This document shows positions 32,786 through 41,133 of a stretch of 64,000 bases of DNA, piece after piece. The translations under genes and the position numbers were made by a program. How positions within the stretch are numbered: the stretch's first letter is position 1; each line of letters starts with the position of its first letter. A model generated the notes under the pieces. The model saw nothing but the letters and a program-made list of their open reading frames with translations. It made no database searches and was not told the origin of the DNA. The stretch covers positions 1,860,001-1,924,000 of the forward strand of contig OZ007023.1 in the NCBI GenBank assembly GCA_963931525.1. Direction: 5' to 3'. Origin of the DNA: Fimenecus sp900545625 (GTDB lineage: Bacteria > Bacillota > Clostridia > Oscillospirales > Acutalibacteraceae).

Positions 32786-34009
32786 TTACGCCGCCGTGTC
32801 TTCTTCCGTCTCGCCGGTCAAAAGGCTGTATGCGCGCTGGTATTGGTCGTCGTCCGCCTGCTCGAGCAGCGGCAGCCGAACCGCCTTTTCAGAGGAAAGG
32901 ACGACTTCTTCATCAGGAACGATTCCGACCTGATTGTAGCTTTCGCTGATGTAAGGATGGATCTCCGCTGTTGTGAGGATGATCGCACCGCCGTCGCTTA
33001 GCGCGAACACCTCTTGCAGGCAGCCATTGCCCGCCGTGGTCTCACCGATCAGGCGCGCCATGCCGTAGTCGCGCAAGTCGCAGGCGAACAGCTCCGCCGG
33101 GCCGGCTGTCTCACCGTTGACCAGCACCATCATCGACATGGAGACTGAGGAAGCCGCCGCCGTAAAGGTACGGCGGACAGAGCCATCCTTGGAATACGCG
33201 GTGGCAAGCGCGCCGCTGCCCTCGCTTGCTACGGGAACAAGCACATCCAACGTATTCGCGGCATATTCGATCGTCCCCGCCGAGCAGCCGCGCAAGTCAA
33301 AGATCAAGCTGGTCGCACCGTTCTCGGAAAGGGTTTCCACCGCCGCTTCCAGCTGACTTGCGGTGGTCGCGTAGAACGCGGTGATCTGCACATAGCCGAC
33401 TGTGCCGTTCAGACTTGTAAAAACCGTCTGCGCCGTATAGCCTTTGACCAGATTCACGGTCTGAGAAGCGCCGTCACGCGAAAACGTTACGGTCACGCTC
33501 GAAAGGCGGTCGCCTGTGAGGTTTTCCATAAGCTCGGTGTAATTATACGCTGTGACCGCTTCCTCGTTGATGCTGTCGATCCGATCACCTTTTTGCAATC
33601 CCGCAAGCGCCGCAGGAGAATTTTCGGACACTGCGGACACATAAAGCCCCGCATCCGTCGGGTCATAAAATACATTGGCACCGACGCCGACCATCTGTCC
33701 CTGCATTTCGTCCAGATAGACCGCGTACTCCGCAGCGGTCATATAGTAACTGTATCGGTCGCCGATACCGCTGGCATAGCCTTCGGATAAATCGGCGTTC
33801 AAAAGGCTGTCGTTGATCTCACCGAAATAGTTATTGCGGACGATATCGTCGATCTCGGAGACTGTGGAATACAGGCTCGTGCGGCTCGGCAGATCCTTAA
33901 TGATGGAATTGTAAACACGCATGGTCACAGCCGCCGTCACTGCGACTGAGCCGGCAATGGCAAGAAAAATGAGTGCCAGCGCAAGGCCCAAAGAAATTTT
34001 TCGGTTCAT
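32786..34009 (-). CDS. S41/CtpB-family protein predicted to be proteolytically inactive
   Basis: 407 residues: an N-terminal membrane anchor (8-30), a PDZ domain (about 103-190, QGQMVGVGANV, AALAGLQKGDRIDSI) and an S41 domain (about 195-370). In active CtpA/CtpB enzymes the motif T-A-S-A-S/A-E carries the nucleophilic Ser and G-K-G-x-x-Q, 25 residues on, the Lys. Here the same places read TAGPAELF (Gly303) and GNGCLQ (Asn328), so both dyad residues are lost while the Gln is kept. It lies downstream of the M23 peptidase and ftsEX genes, and may be a scaffold or adaptor for wall hydrolysis. Inactivity is inferred from sequence. Confidence 0.85.
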   Translation of the reverse strand: MNRKISLGLALALIFLAIAGSVAVTAAVTMRVYNSIIKDLPSRTSLYSTVSEIDDIVRNNYFGEINDSLLNADLSEGYASGIGDRYSYYMTAAEYAVYLDEMQGQMVGVGANVFYDPTDAGLYVSAVSENSPAALAGLQKGDRIDSINEEAVTAYNYTELMENLTGDRLSSVTVTFSRDGASQTVNLVKGYTAQTVFTSLNGTVGYVQITAFYATTASQLEAAVETLSENGATSLIFDLRGCSAGTIEYAANTLDVLVPVASEGSGALATAYSKDGSVRRTFTAAASSVSMSMMVLVNGETAGPAELFACDLRDYGMARLIGETTAGNGCLQEVFALSDGGAIILTTAEIHPYISESYNQVGIVPDEEVVLSSEKAVRLPLLEQADDDQYQRAYSLLTGETEEDTAA

Positions 34010-34046
34010 AAAGGGTCCCCTTCCCGTTATTCGATATCCGATTCGA

Positions 34047-35273
34047 TCACGGGAGCCAGGGCTCGGGATTTACGCGCGTCCCGTTGACCCACACTTCAAA
34101 ATGCAGGTGTGCGCCCGCATGGGGATTGGATGCAGACGGTCGGGGTGAAACGTTCCCCGTATTGCCGACATAGGCAATGATCTGCCCTTGTTTAACTGTC
34201 TGCCCTGCGGATACCACAATGCTGCTGCAGTGCGCATAGCGTGTATATACGCCGTCGCCGTGGTTGATATAAACGTTATTGCCCCAGCTGTAATGGTATT
34301 CCGCAGAATACACGACGCCGTCCGCCGCCGCACGGATCGCCTTACCGTAGGTGTTGCCCGTGGCGCCGCGCGTGCAGAAATCGATGCCCTTATGGTTGGC
34401 ATAGCCGTACCAACCGGCGGAAACATATACGTTGGAATACTGCAGCGGGCAGATCATGCCTTTTGAGGAAACGGGGAACTCGGAAGGATCAGCATTGTCA
34501 ACGGCTCCGCCGCTGCCGTTTTCCATGCCGTTCGCCTTATCATTGTCATAGGCTTCCATTGCCGCTTCCAATTCCGCCTGCAGTTCCTCGCTGTCTGTTA
34601 TCTGCTGCTCAATATCATTTTGCTTGCTTTCCTGCAAGCTGCGCGCTTCCAGTTCTTCGGCACGGTCAGAGGCAAGCGCATCGCGTGCGGACTGCTCCGC
34701 CGCCTGCTTTTGCTCAACCGCCGCCATATCTGCATCAAGCTGTGTCTTCGTCGTTTCCAGCTCGTTAATGTCCGCCTGCAGATCGGACACCAGGCTTGTA
34801 TCGTATTCCGAAATGCGCCTTACCAGCTCCAAGCGCGTTAAAAACGTTTCAAAATCCTCGGCGCTCAAAAGCAGCTCCAGCGTGGAGGTAGACCCGGCGA
34901 CATAGGTCGCGTACAGCCGGTCGCCGAGCAGTTCATATGTATCGCTGATCTGCGCTTCCAGCTCAGTCTGGCGCTTTTCGGCTTCCTCGATTTTCGCTTC
35001 AAGCGAATCAATTTCAGACTGATACTGCGCAATAGCATCGTTGTACTCTGCGATTTGCGAATTGAGCTGCGTGATGCGGTCATTGATAACGTCCATTTCC
35101 GCCTGCAGATCATCCAAATCGCTGTTCAAAGAATCCTGCACCGCCTCCTGCTCGTCGATCTGAGACTGGAGCTCATCGCGATCCGTCGCCGCCGCAGGAG
35201 AAAGGCAGCAGCTTGCAAGCAGCACGAGTACCGCAAGCACGCCGACCATCCGTTTGGACCACAGCTTATTCAT
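34047..35273 (-). CDS. M23 murein endopeptidase with long coiled coil (EnvC/PcsB-like partner of FtsEX)
   Basis: 408 residues. Signal peptide VGVLAVLVLLASCCLSPAAA, a coiled coil of about 220 residues (DRDELQSQIDEQEAVQDSLN onward), a linker, and a C-terminal M23 domain with zinc ligands intact: HKGIDF, the H of YTRYAHCSSIV, and HLHFEVW. This build fits EnvC/PcsB-type hydrolases activated by FtsEX. The ATG at 35273 overlaps the end of ftsX, so ftsE-ftsX-M23 are translationally coupled. The substrate is expected to be peptidoglycan cross-links. Confidence 0.92.
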   Translation of the reverse strand: MNKLWSKRMVGVLAVLVLLASCCLSPAAATDRDELQSQIDEQEAVQDSLNSDLDDLQAEMDVINDRITQLNSQIAEYNDAIAQYQSEIDSLEAKIEEAEKRQTELEAQISDTYELLGDRLYATYVAGSTSTLELLLSAEDFETFLTRLELVRRISEYDTSLVSDLQADINELETTKTQLDADMAAVEQKQAAEQSARDALASDRAEELEARSLQESKQNDIEQQITDSEELQAELEAAMEAYDNDKANGMENGSGGAVDNADPSEFPVSSKGMICPLQYSNVYVSAGWYGYANHKGIDFCTRGATGNTYGKAIRAAADGVVYSAEYHYSWGNNVYINHGDGVYTRYAHCSSIVVSAGQTVKQGQIIAYVGNTGNVSPRPSASNPHAGAHLHFEVWVNGTRVNPEPWLP

Positions 35274-36180
35274 TGCTGACCACGCTCCTTTGCTCACGCA
35301 GGTATTTATTCATCGAAATCATACTGCCGACGCCGCCCGTGAATACGCCGATGGCGAGGAACACGCCGAACATTTGCAGCGCGTAATCCGCAAAGGGCAC
35401 AAGCGTAAAGCCAAACGAACCGAACAGATCGGCAAACGAAACGGTAATGAGCTCATACAGCCCCCACAGCACGCCGAGGGAAACGATCGCCGAGATCACG
35501 CCGAGCAGGATACCTTCCACAAAGAAGGGCCAGCGGATAAACCCGTTCGTGGCACCGACGGCTTTCATGATATTGATCTCGAGCTTTCGGCTGAACATCG
35601 TGATGCGGATGGTGTTTGCAATAATGAACAGTGCCACCAGGAAAAGCAGCACCACGACGCCGACGCTTAAGATCGTGACCGCACGCCGCACGGATACAAG
35701 CCGGCTTGCAAGGTCGCTGTTCTCCCGGATCGTATCCACATGCTCGAGCGCGCGGATCTGCCCGACGGTCGTATCAAACTGGGATAGATCGGAAATCGTG
35801 ACCTTGTAAGCGTCGGGCAGCGGATTGCCGCTCAAGCCCTCGAAAATGCTGCTGTCGCCGCCGAGGGAAGCCACCTGATCGGCAAACGCCTGGTCTTTCG
35901 GGACGAATTCACAGCTGCCGACATTGGGGAGCGCCTCAAGCGCCTCGCCCACGGAAGAAACCGTGGCTTCGTCGGCATTCATTTCAAGATAGACCATGAC
36001 GACGTTTTGCGCCTCGACACGGTCGAGAAGCGCGTTAATGTTGAAAAACGCCATGGCGCCTACGCCGATGATCACCAGACACGCGAGCAATACGGTTACG
36101 GAGGCAAGCGACATCAGGCGGTTGACCCAAATATTGCGAAAGCCTTCGTGCGTTAAATATTTCAGACTTGCACCTTTCAT
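35266..36180 (-). CDS. ftsX: Cell division protein FtsX
   Basis: 304 residues with four transmembrane helices: one near 22-45 (LMSLASVTVLLACLVIIGVG), then three in the C-terminal half. A large extracellular loop (about 50-165) would contact the coiled coil of the hydrolase. Conserved FtsX features include KLEINIMKAVGATNGFIRWP. Start and stop overlap ftsE and the M23 gene by four and eight bases. With FtsE it forms a type VII ABC mechanotransmission complex controlling wall hydrolysis. Confidence 0.96.
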   Translation of the reverse strand: MKGASLKYLTHEGFRNIWVNRLMSLASVTVLLACLVIIGVGAMAFFNINALLDRVEAQNVVMVYLEMNADEATVSSVGEALEALPNVGSCEFVPKDQAFADQVASLGGDSSIFEGLSGNPLPDAYKVTISDLSQFDTTVGQIRALEHVDTIRENSDLASRLVSVRRAVTILSVGVVVLLFLVALFIIANTIRITMFSRKLEINIMKAVGATNGFIRWPFFVEGILLGVISAIVSLGVLWGLYELITVSFADLFGSFGFTLVPFADYALQMFGVFLAIGVFTGGVGSMISMNKYLREQRSVVSNE

Positions 36181-37121
36181 TTGCTCTCGCCTCCGTTCGT
36201 ATCCGCCGCATCGTCCAGATACGCGGAATAATCGATATTGTCCTCGGCGAGATCCAAATCCTCCAGCCCGTAGTTCTGCATGAAATCCTCCAGATCCTTG
36301 TCCACATTCGGCTGGATGTAATAGGTGGATTTTGCAGGCTCAACGGTGGTGTCGGAAAGCACCGCTTTCTTGGTCGCGTCGTCCTTATCCGGTGAACCGT
36401 CGGGTGCTGTCGGATAATTCGCCTCAATGGTGGCGTAATCCTCGGGCAGCTTGTCCGTATCGCTGGTATCGGACACGACCGAACCGCTTTCAATTGTGAT
36501 GACGCGGTGGTGGAAATGGCGCACGAGGTTGTGCTCGTGCGTGACCATAACGACGGTCGTGCCGTTGGCGTTGATGTGGTTGAGCAGATCGACGATCTCA
36601 TATGACATTTCGGGGTCGATGTTCCCGGTCGGCTCGTCGGCGATAAGGATGCCCGCGTTATTGACCAGCGCACGGGCAAGCGCAACGCGCTGCTGCTCAC
36701 CGCCCGAAAGCTGCGTGGGCATCTGCCGCGCCTTGGAGGTAAGCCCCACAAGGCTCAAAATATAGGGCACGCGCTTGCGGATCTCCTTTTCCTTCGCGCC
36801 GATGACGCGCATGGCAAACGCCACGTTGTCGAACACCGACATGGTCGGGATCAGGCGGAAATCCTGAAACACGATGCCCATGGTGCGGCGCAGCATCGGG
36901 ATGTCGCGCTTGCGCATGGTCGTCAGGTCAAAGCCGTTGATATGCACCGTACCGCTGTTGGGCACCTCTTCGCGCATGATGATCTTCAAAAACGTGCTTT
37001 TGCCCGCGCCGGAGGAGCCGACGATGAAAACAAACTCGCCGTCCTCGATGCGGATGTTGACATTTTTGAGCGCTTCGGTGCCGTTTTTATATGTTTTGGA
37101 AACGTTCTTAAATTCAATCAC
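36177..37121 (-). CDS. ftsE: Cell division ATP-binding protein FtsE with long acidic tail
   Basis: 314 residues; FtsE is normally about 225-230. The ABC core is complete: Walker A VGSSGAGKS, Q-loop VFQDFRL, signature LSGGEQQRVALARAL, Walker B ILIADEPTGNID, switch VTHEHN. About 85 extra C-terminal residues are acidic and low-complexity (LEDLDLAEDNIDYSAYLDDA). The GTG at 37121 has GAGGTAGG and gives the standard VIEFKNVSKTY start. Promoter upstream at 37214-37242. Confidence 0.95.
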   Translation of the reverse strand: MIEFKNVSKTYKNGTEALKNVNIRIEDGEFVFIVGSSGAGKSTFLKIIMREEVPNSGTVHINGFDLTTMRKRDIPMLRRTMGIVFQDFRLIPTMSVFDNVAFAMRVIGAKEKEIRKRVPYILSLVGLTSKARQMPTQLSGGEQQRVALARALVNNAGILIADEPTGNIDPEMSYEIVDLLNHINANGTTVVMVTHEHNLVRHFHHRVITIESGSVVSDTSDTDKLPEDYATIEANYPTAPDGSPDKDDATKKAVLSDTTVEPAKSTYYIQPNVDKDLEDFMQNYGLEDLDLAEDNIDYSAYLDDAADTNGGESK

Positions 37122-37213
37122 TGCAAGATACCTACCTCGATAATCTGTCCGAATCAGAATATAAAGCAAGGGCGGCACGGCGTTTGCTGCGCAAAACCCC
37201 ATACCACCCATAT

Positions 37214-37242
37214 AGTATAGCATAAATCCGTCGTTTTTGTAA
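37214..37242 (-). promoter_or_regulatory. SigA-type promoter of ftsEX-M23
   Basis: -35 TTACAA (37237-37242) and -10 TATACT (37214-37219), 17-bp spacer, minus strand. The -35 lies in the second of two direct repeats CGGTTACAAAA. The predicted leader is about 85 nt. Confidence 0.7.
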
Positions 37243-37372
37243 CCGTTTTGTAACCGCTTTTCAAAGATTCTGTATTATTCCACAAAATATGCGTCACAGG
37301 CTGTGCAACATTCACAGAAAAAATCCTACATTTTGTGAACAAATGCAAAATCAACCGGCCATTTGGTAGAAA

Positions 37373-38458
37373 TCAATACTTGACGGGGCTGGAATCCAAA
37401 TATTTTTTGACCATCAGCGCCACCTTGAACACAATGGCATCATCGAACTCGCGCAAATCGAGCCCCGTGAGCTTTTTGATCTTTTCAAGGCGGTACACCA
37501 GCGTGTTGCGGTGCACAAACAGCTTGCGCGACGTCTCGGAAACGTTCAGGTTGTTTTCAAAGAACTTCTGAATGGTAAAGAGCGTCTCCTGATCGAGCGA
37601 TTCGATCGAGCCGCGTTTAAAAACCTCTTTGAGGAACATCTCGCACAGCGTCGTAGGCAGCTGATAGATCAGACGGGCGATGCCGAGATTGTCGTAGCTG
37701 ACGATCGTCTTTTCGGTGTCGAACACCTTGCCGACCTCCAGCGCCACCTGCGCTTCGCGGAAGGAGCGCGCCAGATCCTTGATGCCCTCGACCGTAGTGC
37801 CGATACCGACGAGCACATGGGAATAATACTCCGCGCCGAGGCTGTCCGCGATAGAACGGGCGAGCTTTTCGAGGTCGCGCGGGTCAACGTTGGGCTTGAC
37901 CTCTTTAATGAGCGCGATATCCGTTTCATTGAGGTTGATGACGAAATCCTTGTTCTTATCGGGGAACAGGTTTTGGATAACGTCGAACACGGAGATGTCC
38001 ACATGCTCGGTGATACGAATAAGGATCACGACGCGCGTGACCTCATTATTGAAGCGCAGTTCGCGCGCCTTGAGGTAAATATCACCGGGCAGAATATTAT
38101 CCAGGATCACATTTTTGATAAAATTACCGCGGTCATATTTTTCGTCATAATACTGCTTGATACTTGAAAGCGAGACCGCCAGCACCGCCGCGTATTTTTG
38201 GGCAAGCTCATCGTCACCCTCCACAAATACGGCGTATTCGGGATGCATATGCGTACCGAAGGACTTGTAGACATAACCGTCCGCCACGACAGGGTCGCTG
38301 GTTTGGAACACGGCGTTGAGTTCGGGCGAAAGCACCTCGCCCACCCTGCCGAGCTCGCTGCAGGAGATCACGGTACCCGTTTCATCCAAAACGCCGAGCG
38401 TACGCTCGACTGCCTCTGTCATCTGATGCACGACAGCCTGAAAGAGCCTGTTCGACAT
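37373..38458 (-). CDS. CdaR/PucR-type transcription regulator
   Basis: 361 residues. The N-terminal region (about 1-130) resembles the sugar-diacid recognition domain, the middle (about 130-290) the GGDEF-like fold of CdaR proteins (LVGIGTTVEGIKDLARSFRE). The C-terminal HTH_30 domain has NNLNVSETSRKLFVHRNTLV and YRLEKIKKLTGLDL. CdaR-type proteins activate carbohydrate or purine catabolism; no such gene is adjacent, so the target is unknown. Direct repeats upstream suggest autoregulation. Confidence 0.88.
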   Translation of the reverse strand: MSNRLFQAVVHQMTEAVERTLGVLDETGTVISCSELGRVGEVLSPELNAVFQTSDPVVADGYVYKSFGTHMHPEYAVFVEGDDELAQKYAAVLAVSLSSIKQYYDEKYDRGNFIKNVILDNILPGDIYLKARELRFNNEVTRVVILIRITEHVDISVFDVIQNLFPDKNKDFVINLNETDIALIKEVKPNVDPRDLEKLARSIADSLGAEYYSHVLVGIGTTVEGIKDLARSFREAQVALEVGKVFDTEKTIVSYDNLGIARLIYQLPTTLCEMFLKEVFKRGSIESLDQETLFTIQKFFENNLNVSETSRKLFVHRNTLVYRLEKIKKLTGLDLREFDDAIVFKVALMVKKYLDSSPVKY

Positions 38459-38475
38459 AAGAGGATCCCTCCAAA

Positions 38476-38526
38476 ACTATGTATTATACAAATACGACAA
38501 ACTCGTTACTATGTATTTTACACAAT
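38476..38526 (-). promoter_or_regulatory. Direct repeats at the CdaR-type promoter
   Basis: ACTATGTATTATACAAAT at 38476-38493 and ACTATGTATTTTACACAAT at 38508-38526 on the plus strand, 32 bp apart (three turns). The first contains the minus-strand -10 TATAAT. Likely operator pair for the regulator's own gene. Confidence 0.5.
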
Positions 38527-38689
38527 GATAGGAATTTTTGCAAGGGATTTTTTTGATATTTTCAAAATTTCATTTGCATTTTGCCCAAAAAAGATATTTT
38601 TTTTTGGTAATTCGGTAGATTACATCGGGATTTTTCATCGTTTTTCGGCGCTGAAAAATTGGGCAAAATTACCATAGCCGCTTGCCGCG
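38527..38689. other. AT-rich intergenic stretch
   Basis: Poly-T/A-rich sequence with no supportable gene or structured RNA. Confidence 0.4.
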
Positions 38690-38722
38690 TACACAAAAAA
38701 GCCGCAGTATACCCGCGGCTTC
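38690..38722 (-). terminator. Intrinsic terminator after the small Cys-domain genes
   Basis: Stem AAGCCGCGGG / GCGGCTTTTTTG on the minus strand (38697-38722), 20 nt after the stop at 38742, followed by a U-tract. Confidence 0.85.
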
Positions 38723-38741
38723 GGCATAAGTCGGCAACCGG

Positions 38742-39158
38742 CTATCCGCAGCAGACGCTGCAATACGTATAGCCGTCCGCAAGCAAATCCGGGATCTGCG
38801 TTTCACCCGCTTCGGCGCGGTTCTCCGCCTTGAGAGACGCGGCGTAACGGCAGTCTGCCTTGTGGATCTTTTTGGAATTTGTATTCACAACATACTCCGC
38901 TGCGGCGGGTTCGGTCTCAATGCTCCGCACGGGCGATTGTGTGGTGGCGGCAGGCACCGTGGTCTGCTCGTCATACCAATGGATCGACGGCAGCGTTTCT
39001 TCTTCGGCGTTTGTAAGTTTCGCCTGTACAGTACGGTTCAGCAGCACCTGATTGCCAAGGAGCGCGGCGCCGAGCACCGCGCAGATCAGTGCACAGGAGG
39101 CGAGTATGAGCGGACGGTCTCTAAGAAAATCCGCAAGTTTTTCAAGCCCCTTTTTCAT
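38742..39158 (-). CDS. Membrane-anchored protein with a C-terminal NTNSKKIH/Cys domain
   Basis: 138 residues: an N-terminal helix (about 15-40), a Thr/Glu spacer, and a C-terminal domain of about 50 residues with YVVNTNSKKIHKADCRYAA and YTYCSVCCG. This domain occurs at the C-terminus of secreted Clostridial nucleases and other exported proteins; its Cys (C-x-n-C-x2-C) may bind metal. Homologous to the upstream gene, whose stop overlaps this ATG (ATGA). Confidence 0.75.
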   Translation of the reverse strand: MKKGLEKLADFLRDRPLILASCALICAVLGAALLGNQVLLNRTVQAKLTNAEEETLPSIHWYDEQTTVPAATTQSPVRSIETEPAAAEYVVNTNSKKIHKADCRYAASLKAENRAEAGETQIPDLLADGYTYCSVCCG

Positions 39159-39670
39159 TGAACATACCCCTCGCAGTGCGCGCACATGGAATAGCCGTTC
39201 GCCAAATATTCCTCGAGCTGCCCGGCGGAGATCTCCTCGCGGTTTTCTTCTTTCATATTCCGCACATACGAGCAGTCCGGGCTGTGGATCTTTTTAGAAT
39301 TGGTATTGACAACGAGCACCTCGGAAAGCTGCGTGGACTTTTCGGTAGTGGTCGCCGCCTGCCGGCGGGTCGTTTCCGTGCGCACCGCTGCAGTGCGGCT
39401 GCGCGATGTCGTCTGCCCGGACGTCTCTGTCTGTTCCGCTATCGAAGCCGCTGGTTGCGTCTGTGTCAGAACGAGTGACGCCTCATTCGGTGCATCCGCA
39501 GACGCGAGGGTTTCAGCCGGATCAGCAGTCGTTTGAGCTTCCTGCGCTGCGGGAAGCGCGTCGAGCGTAGTGCGCAAAGACAGCTGCATTCCAAGCGTGC
39601 AGCCGAGCAGCACGAACGCCAGCAAAAAGAAAGCGGCGGTGAACAGGAGCGCGTTCCGTTTCCCGTCCAT
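39155..39670 (-). CDS. Membrane-anchored protein with a C-terminal NTNSKKIH/Cys domain
   Basis: 171 residues: helix at about 8-32 (LFTAAFFLLAFVLLGCTLGM, with a lipobox-like LLGC), a Thr/Ala/Ser-rich stalk of about 85 residues, then VLVVNTNSKKIHSPDCSYVR and YSMCAHCEG. Same domain as the downstream gene but different stalk, so a duplicated pair. The ATG at 39670 fits AAAAGGA. Function unknown; the stalk suggests display at the outer face. Confidence 0.72.
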   Translation of the reverse strand: MDGKRNALLFTAAFFLLAFVLLGCTLGMQLSLRTTLDALPAAQEAQTTADPAETLASADAPNEASLVLTQTQPAASIAEQTETSGQTTSRSRTAAVRTETTRRQAATTTEKSTQLSEVLVVNTNSKKIHSPDCSYVRNMKEENREEISAGQLEEYLANGYSMCAHCEGYVQ

Positions 39671-39766
39671 CGCCGTCACATCCTTTTGGTAAAAATTTCC
39701 AAAACGAAAGAATACGACAATATATTACACAATTTTTTCGGTCTTGTCACAAAACGTGCCGCATTA

Positions 39767-40345
39767 TCACAGCTCGGCAGGGCTGCCGTGCAGCTCAAGC
39801 ACCTCGGCGCCGAGGCTTTGTGCTTCACGCGGATCATGTGTCACAAACAGCACGGGGCGACGCTGTGCCTCGGTTTTAAGCAGCGGCAAAAGCGACGCGC
39901 GCAAGCTCTCGTCCAGCCCCCCGAACGGCTCGTCCAGCAACAGAAATTCGCTGCTGTGCGCCAGGGCGCGCGCCAATGCTGCACGGCGGCGCATCCCGCC
40001 GCTCAAGGCTGCAGGTTTCGTGTGCAGTTCTTCACCAAGCCCTACTTTTTCCAAAGCCGTGCGCGCCGATGCCTCGTCGCTTGCGAGTGCGACGTTTTGC
40101 AGGGTATCAAGCCACGGCAAGAGGCGGTTTTCCTGAAACAGGTAGGTAAAACGCGCCGGAAAGCCCTCGACCGTACCGCTCTGCGGTTTTTCAAGCCCGC
40201 ATAAGATACGCAGGAAAGTGGTCTTGCCCACGCCTGACGCACCCATCAGCGCCGTAACGCCCGCAAAGGAAAGGGTCTGCGTAAAGTGCGAAAAGACCGC
40301 TTTTTCACCGTAACGAACGGTGACATCCCGAAAGGTCACATTCAT
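39767..40345 (-). CDS. ABC transporter ATP-binding protein (nitrate/sulfonate/taurine-type importer)
   Basis: 192 residues, short for the family (about 240) but with all motifs: Walker A GASGVGKT, signature LSGGMRRRAALARAL, Walker B FLLLDEPFGGLD, switch VTHDPREA. The RRRA variant and the adjacent SsuC-like permease place it with NitT/TauT importers. Start overlaps the permease stop (TGA ATG). Last gene of the crp-SBP-permease-ATPase operon. Confidence 0.9.
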   Translation of the reverse strand: MNVTFRDVTVRYGEKAVFSHFTQTLSFAGVTALMGASGVGKTTFLRILCGLEKPQSGTVEGFPARFTYLFQENRLLPWLDTLQNVALASDEASARTALEKVGLGEELHTKPAALSGGMRRRAALARALAHSSEFLLLDEPFGGLDESLRASLLPLLKTEAQRRPVLFVTHDPREAQSLGAEVLELHGSPAEL

Positions 40346-41133
40346 ACAGCGCCCTCCTTTGCTGCATAAGCGGATATTTTCCCCACGAGAAACACGATCA
40401 GCCGCTCAAACGCCATACTCAGCAGGATAACGACCAATGTCCATGCAAACAGGTCCGCTGTTTCCAAATATACCTTGGCGTTGTTGAGCTGCGCGCCGAT
40501 GGAATCGCGCGGGGTGCTGATCACCTCGGCGGCAATGCCCGCCTTCCACGCAAAGCCGATCGCAGTTGTCAAGGCGGTCAGCAAAGACGGCAGGGCGCTC
40601 GGAAAATACACATACCGCAGGATTTTATGTTTGGTAAGCCCATACACGCGCGCCATTTCCAAAAGCTGCGGGTCGGTTTCGGCGATCCCCGTTGCGAGAT
40701 TTGCCCAAATGATCGGCAAAACCATCAAAAAGGAAATAAAGATCGGTACGCTTTCCTTTTGCAGCCAGACGAGCGCCAGAATGATGAACGAAACGACGGG
40801 GGTGGTCTTGATGACCGTGAGCATCGGCTTGAATACGGCATAGAGCCACTCGGAGCACGCCGTGAGCACGGCGAGCAGGACACCGCCGCATATGCCGAGC
40901 AGGTACCCTTCGGTGATCCCTAAAAGCGAACGCAGCGTTTTCAGCCAAAAATCCCCCGTGCCGAGCAGGGAGAACAGGCGCGTAAACGTCGCGTACGGCG
41001 ACGCAAACAGCACCTCTTTGCCGACAACGCTGCTCAACACCTGCCAGGCGGCAAGCCACACGCACGCCGAAAGGACAATGCGTGCAGCTTTTTTGCCGAT
41101 CTCTTTTTGCCGGCTGCCGCGCTCAGACGCCAT
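40342..41133 (-). CDS. ABC transporter permease (NitT/TauT type)
   Basis: 263 residues, six predicted helices. The binding-protein-dependent transport signature is near YGLTKHKILRYVYFPSALPS (the EAA loop that meets the ATPase). The ATG at 41133 overlaps the end of the solute-binding gene by 11 nt; the longer frame to 41187 is rejected. Substrate depends on the binding protein and is unknown. Confidence 0.92.
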   Translation of the reverse strand: MASERGSRQKEIGKKAARIVLSACVWLAAWQVLSSVVGKEVLFASPYATFTRLFSLLGTGDFWLKTLRSLLGITEGYLLGICGGVLLAVLTACSEWLYAVFKPMLTVIKTTPVVSFIILALVWLQKESVPIFISFLMVLPIIWANLATGIAETDPQLLEMARVYGLTKHKILRYVYFPSALPSLLTALTTAIGFAWKAGIAAEVISTPRDSIGAQLNNAKVYLETADLFAWTLVVILLSMAFERLIVFLVGKISAYAAKEGAV

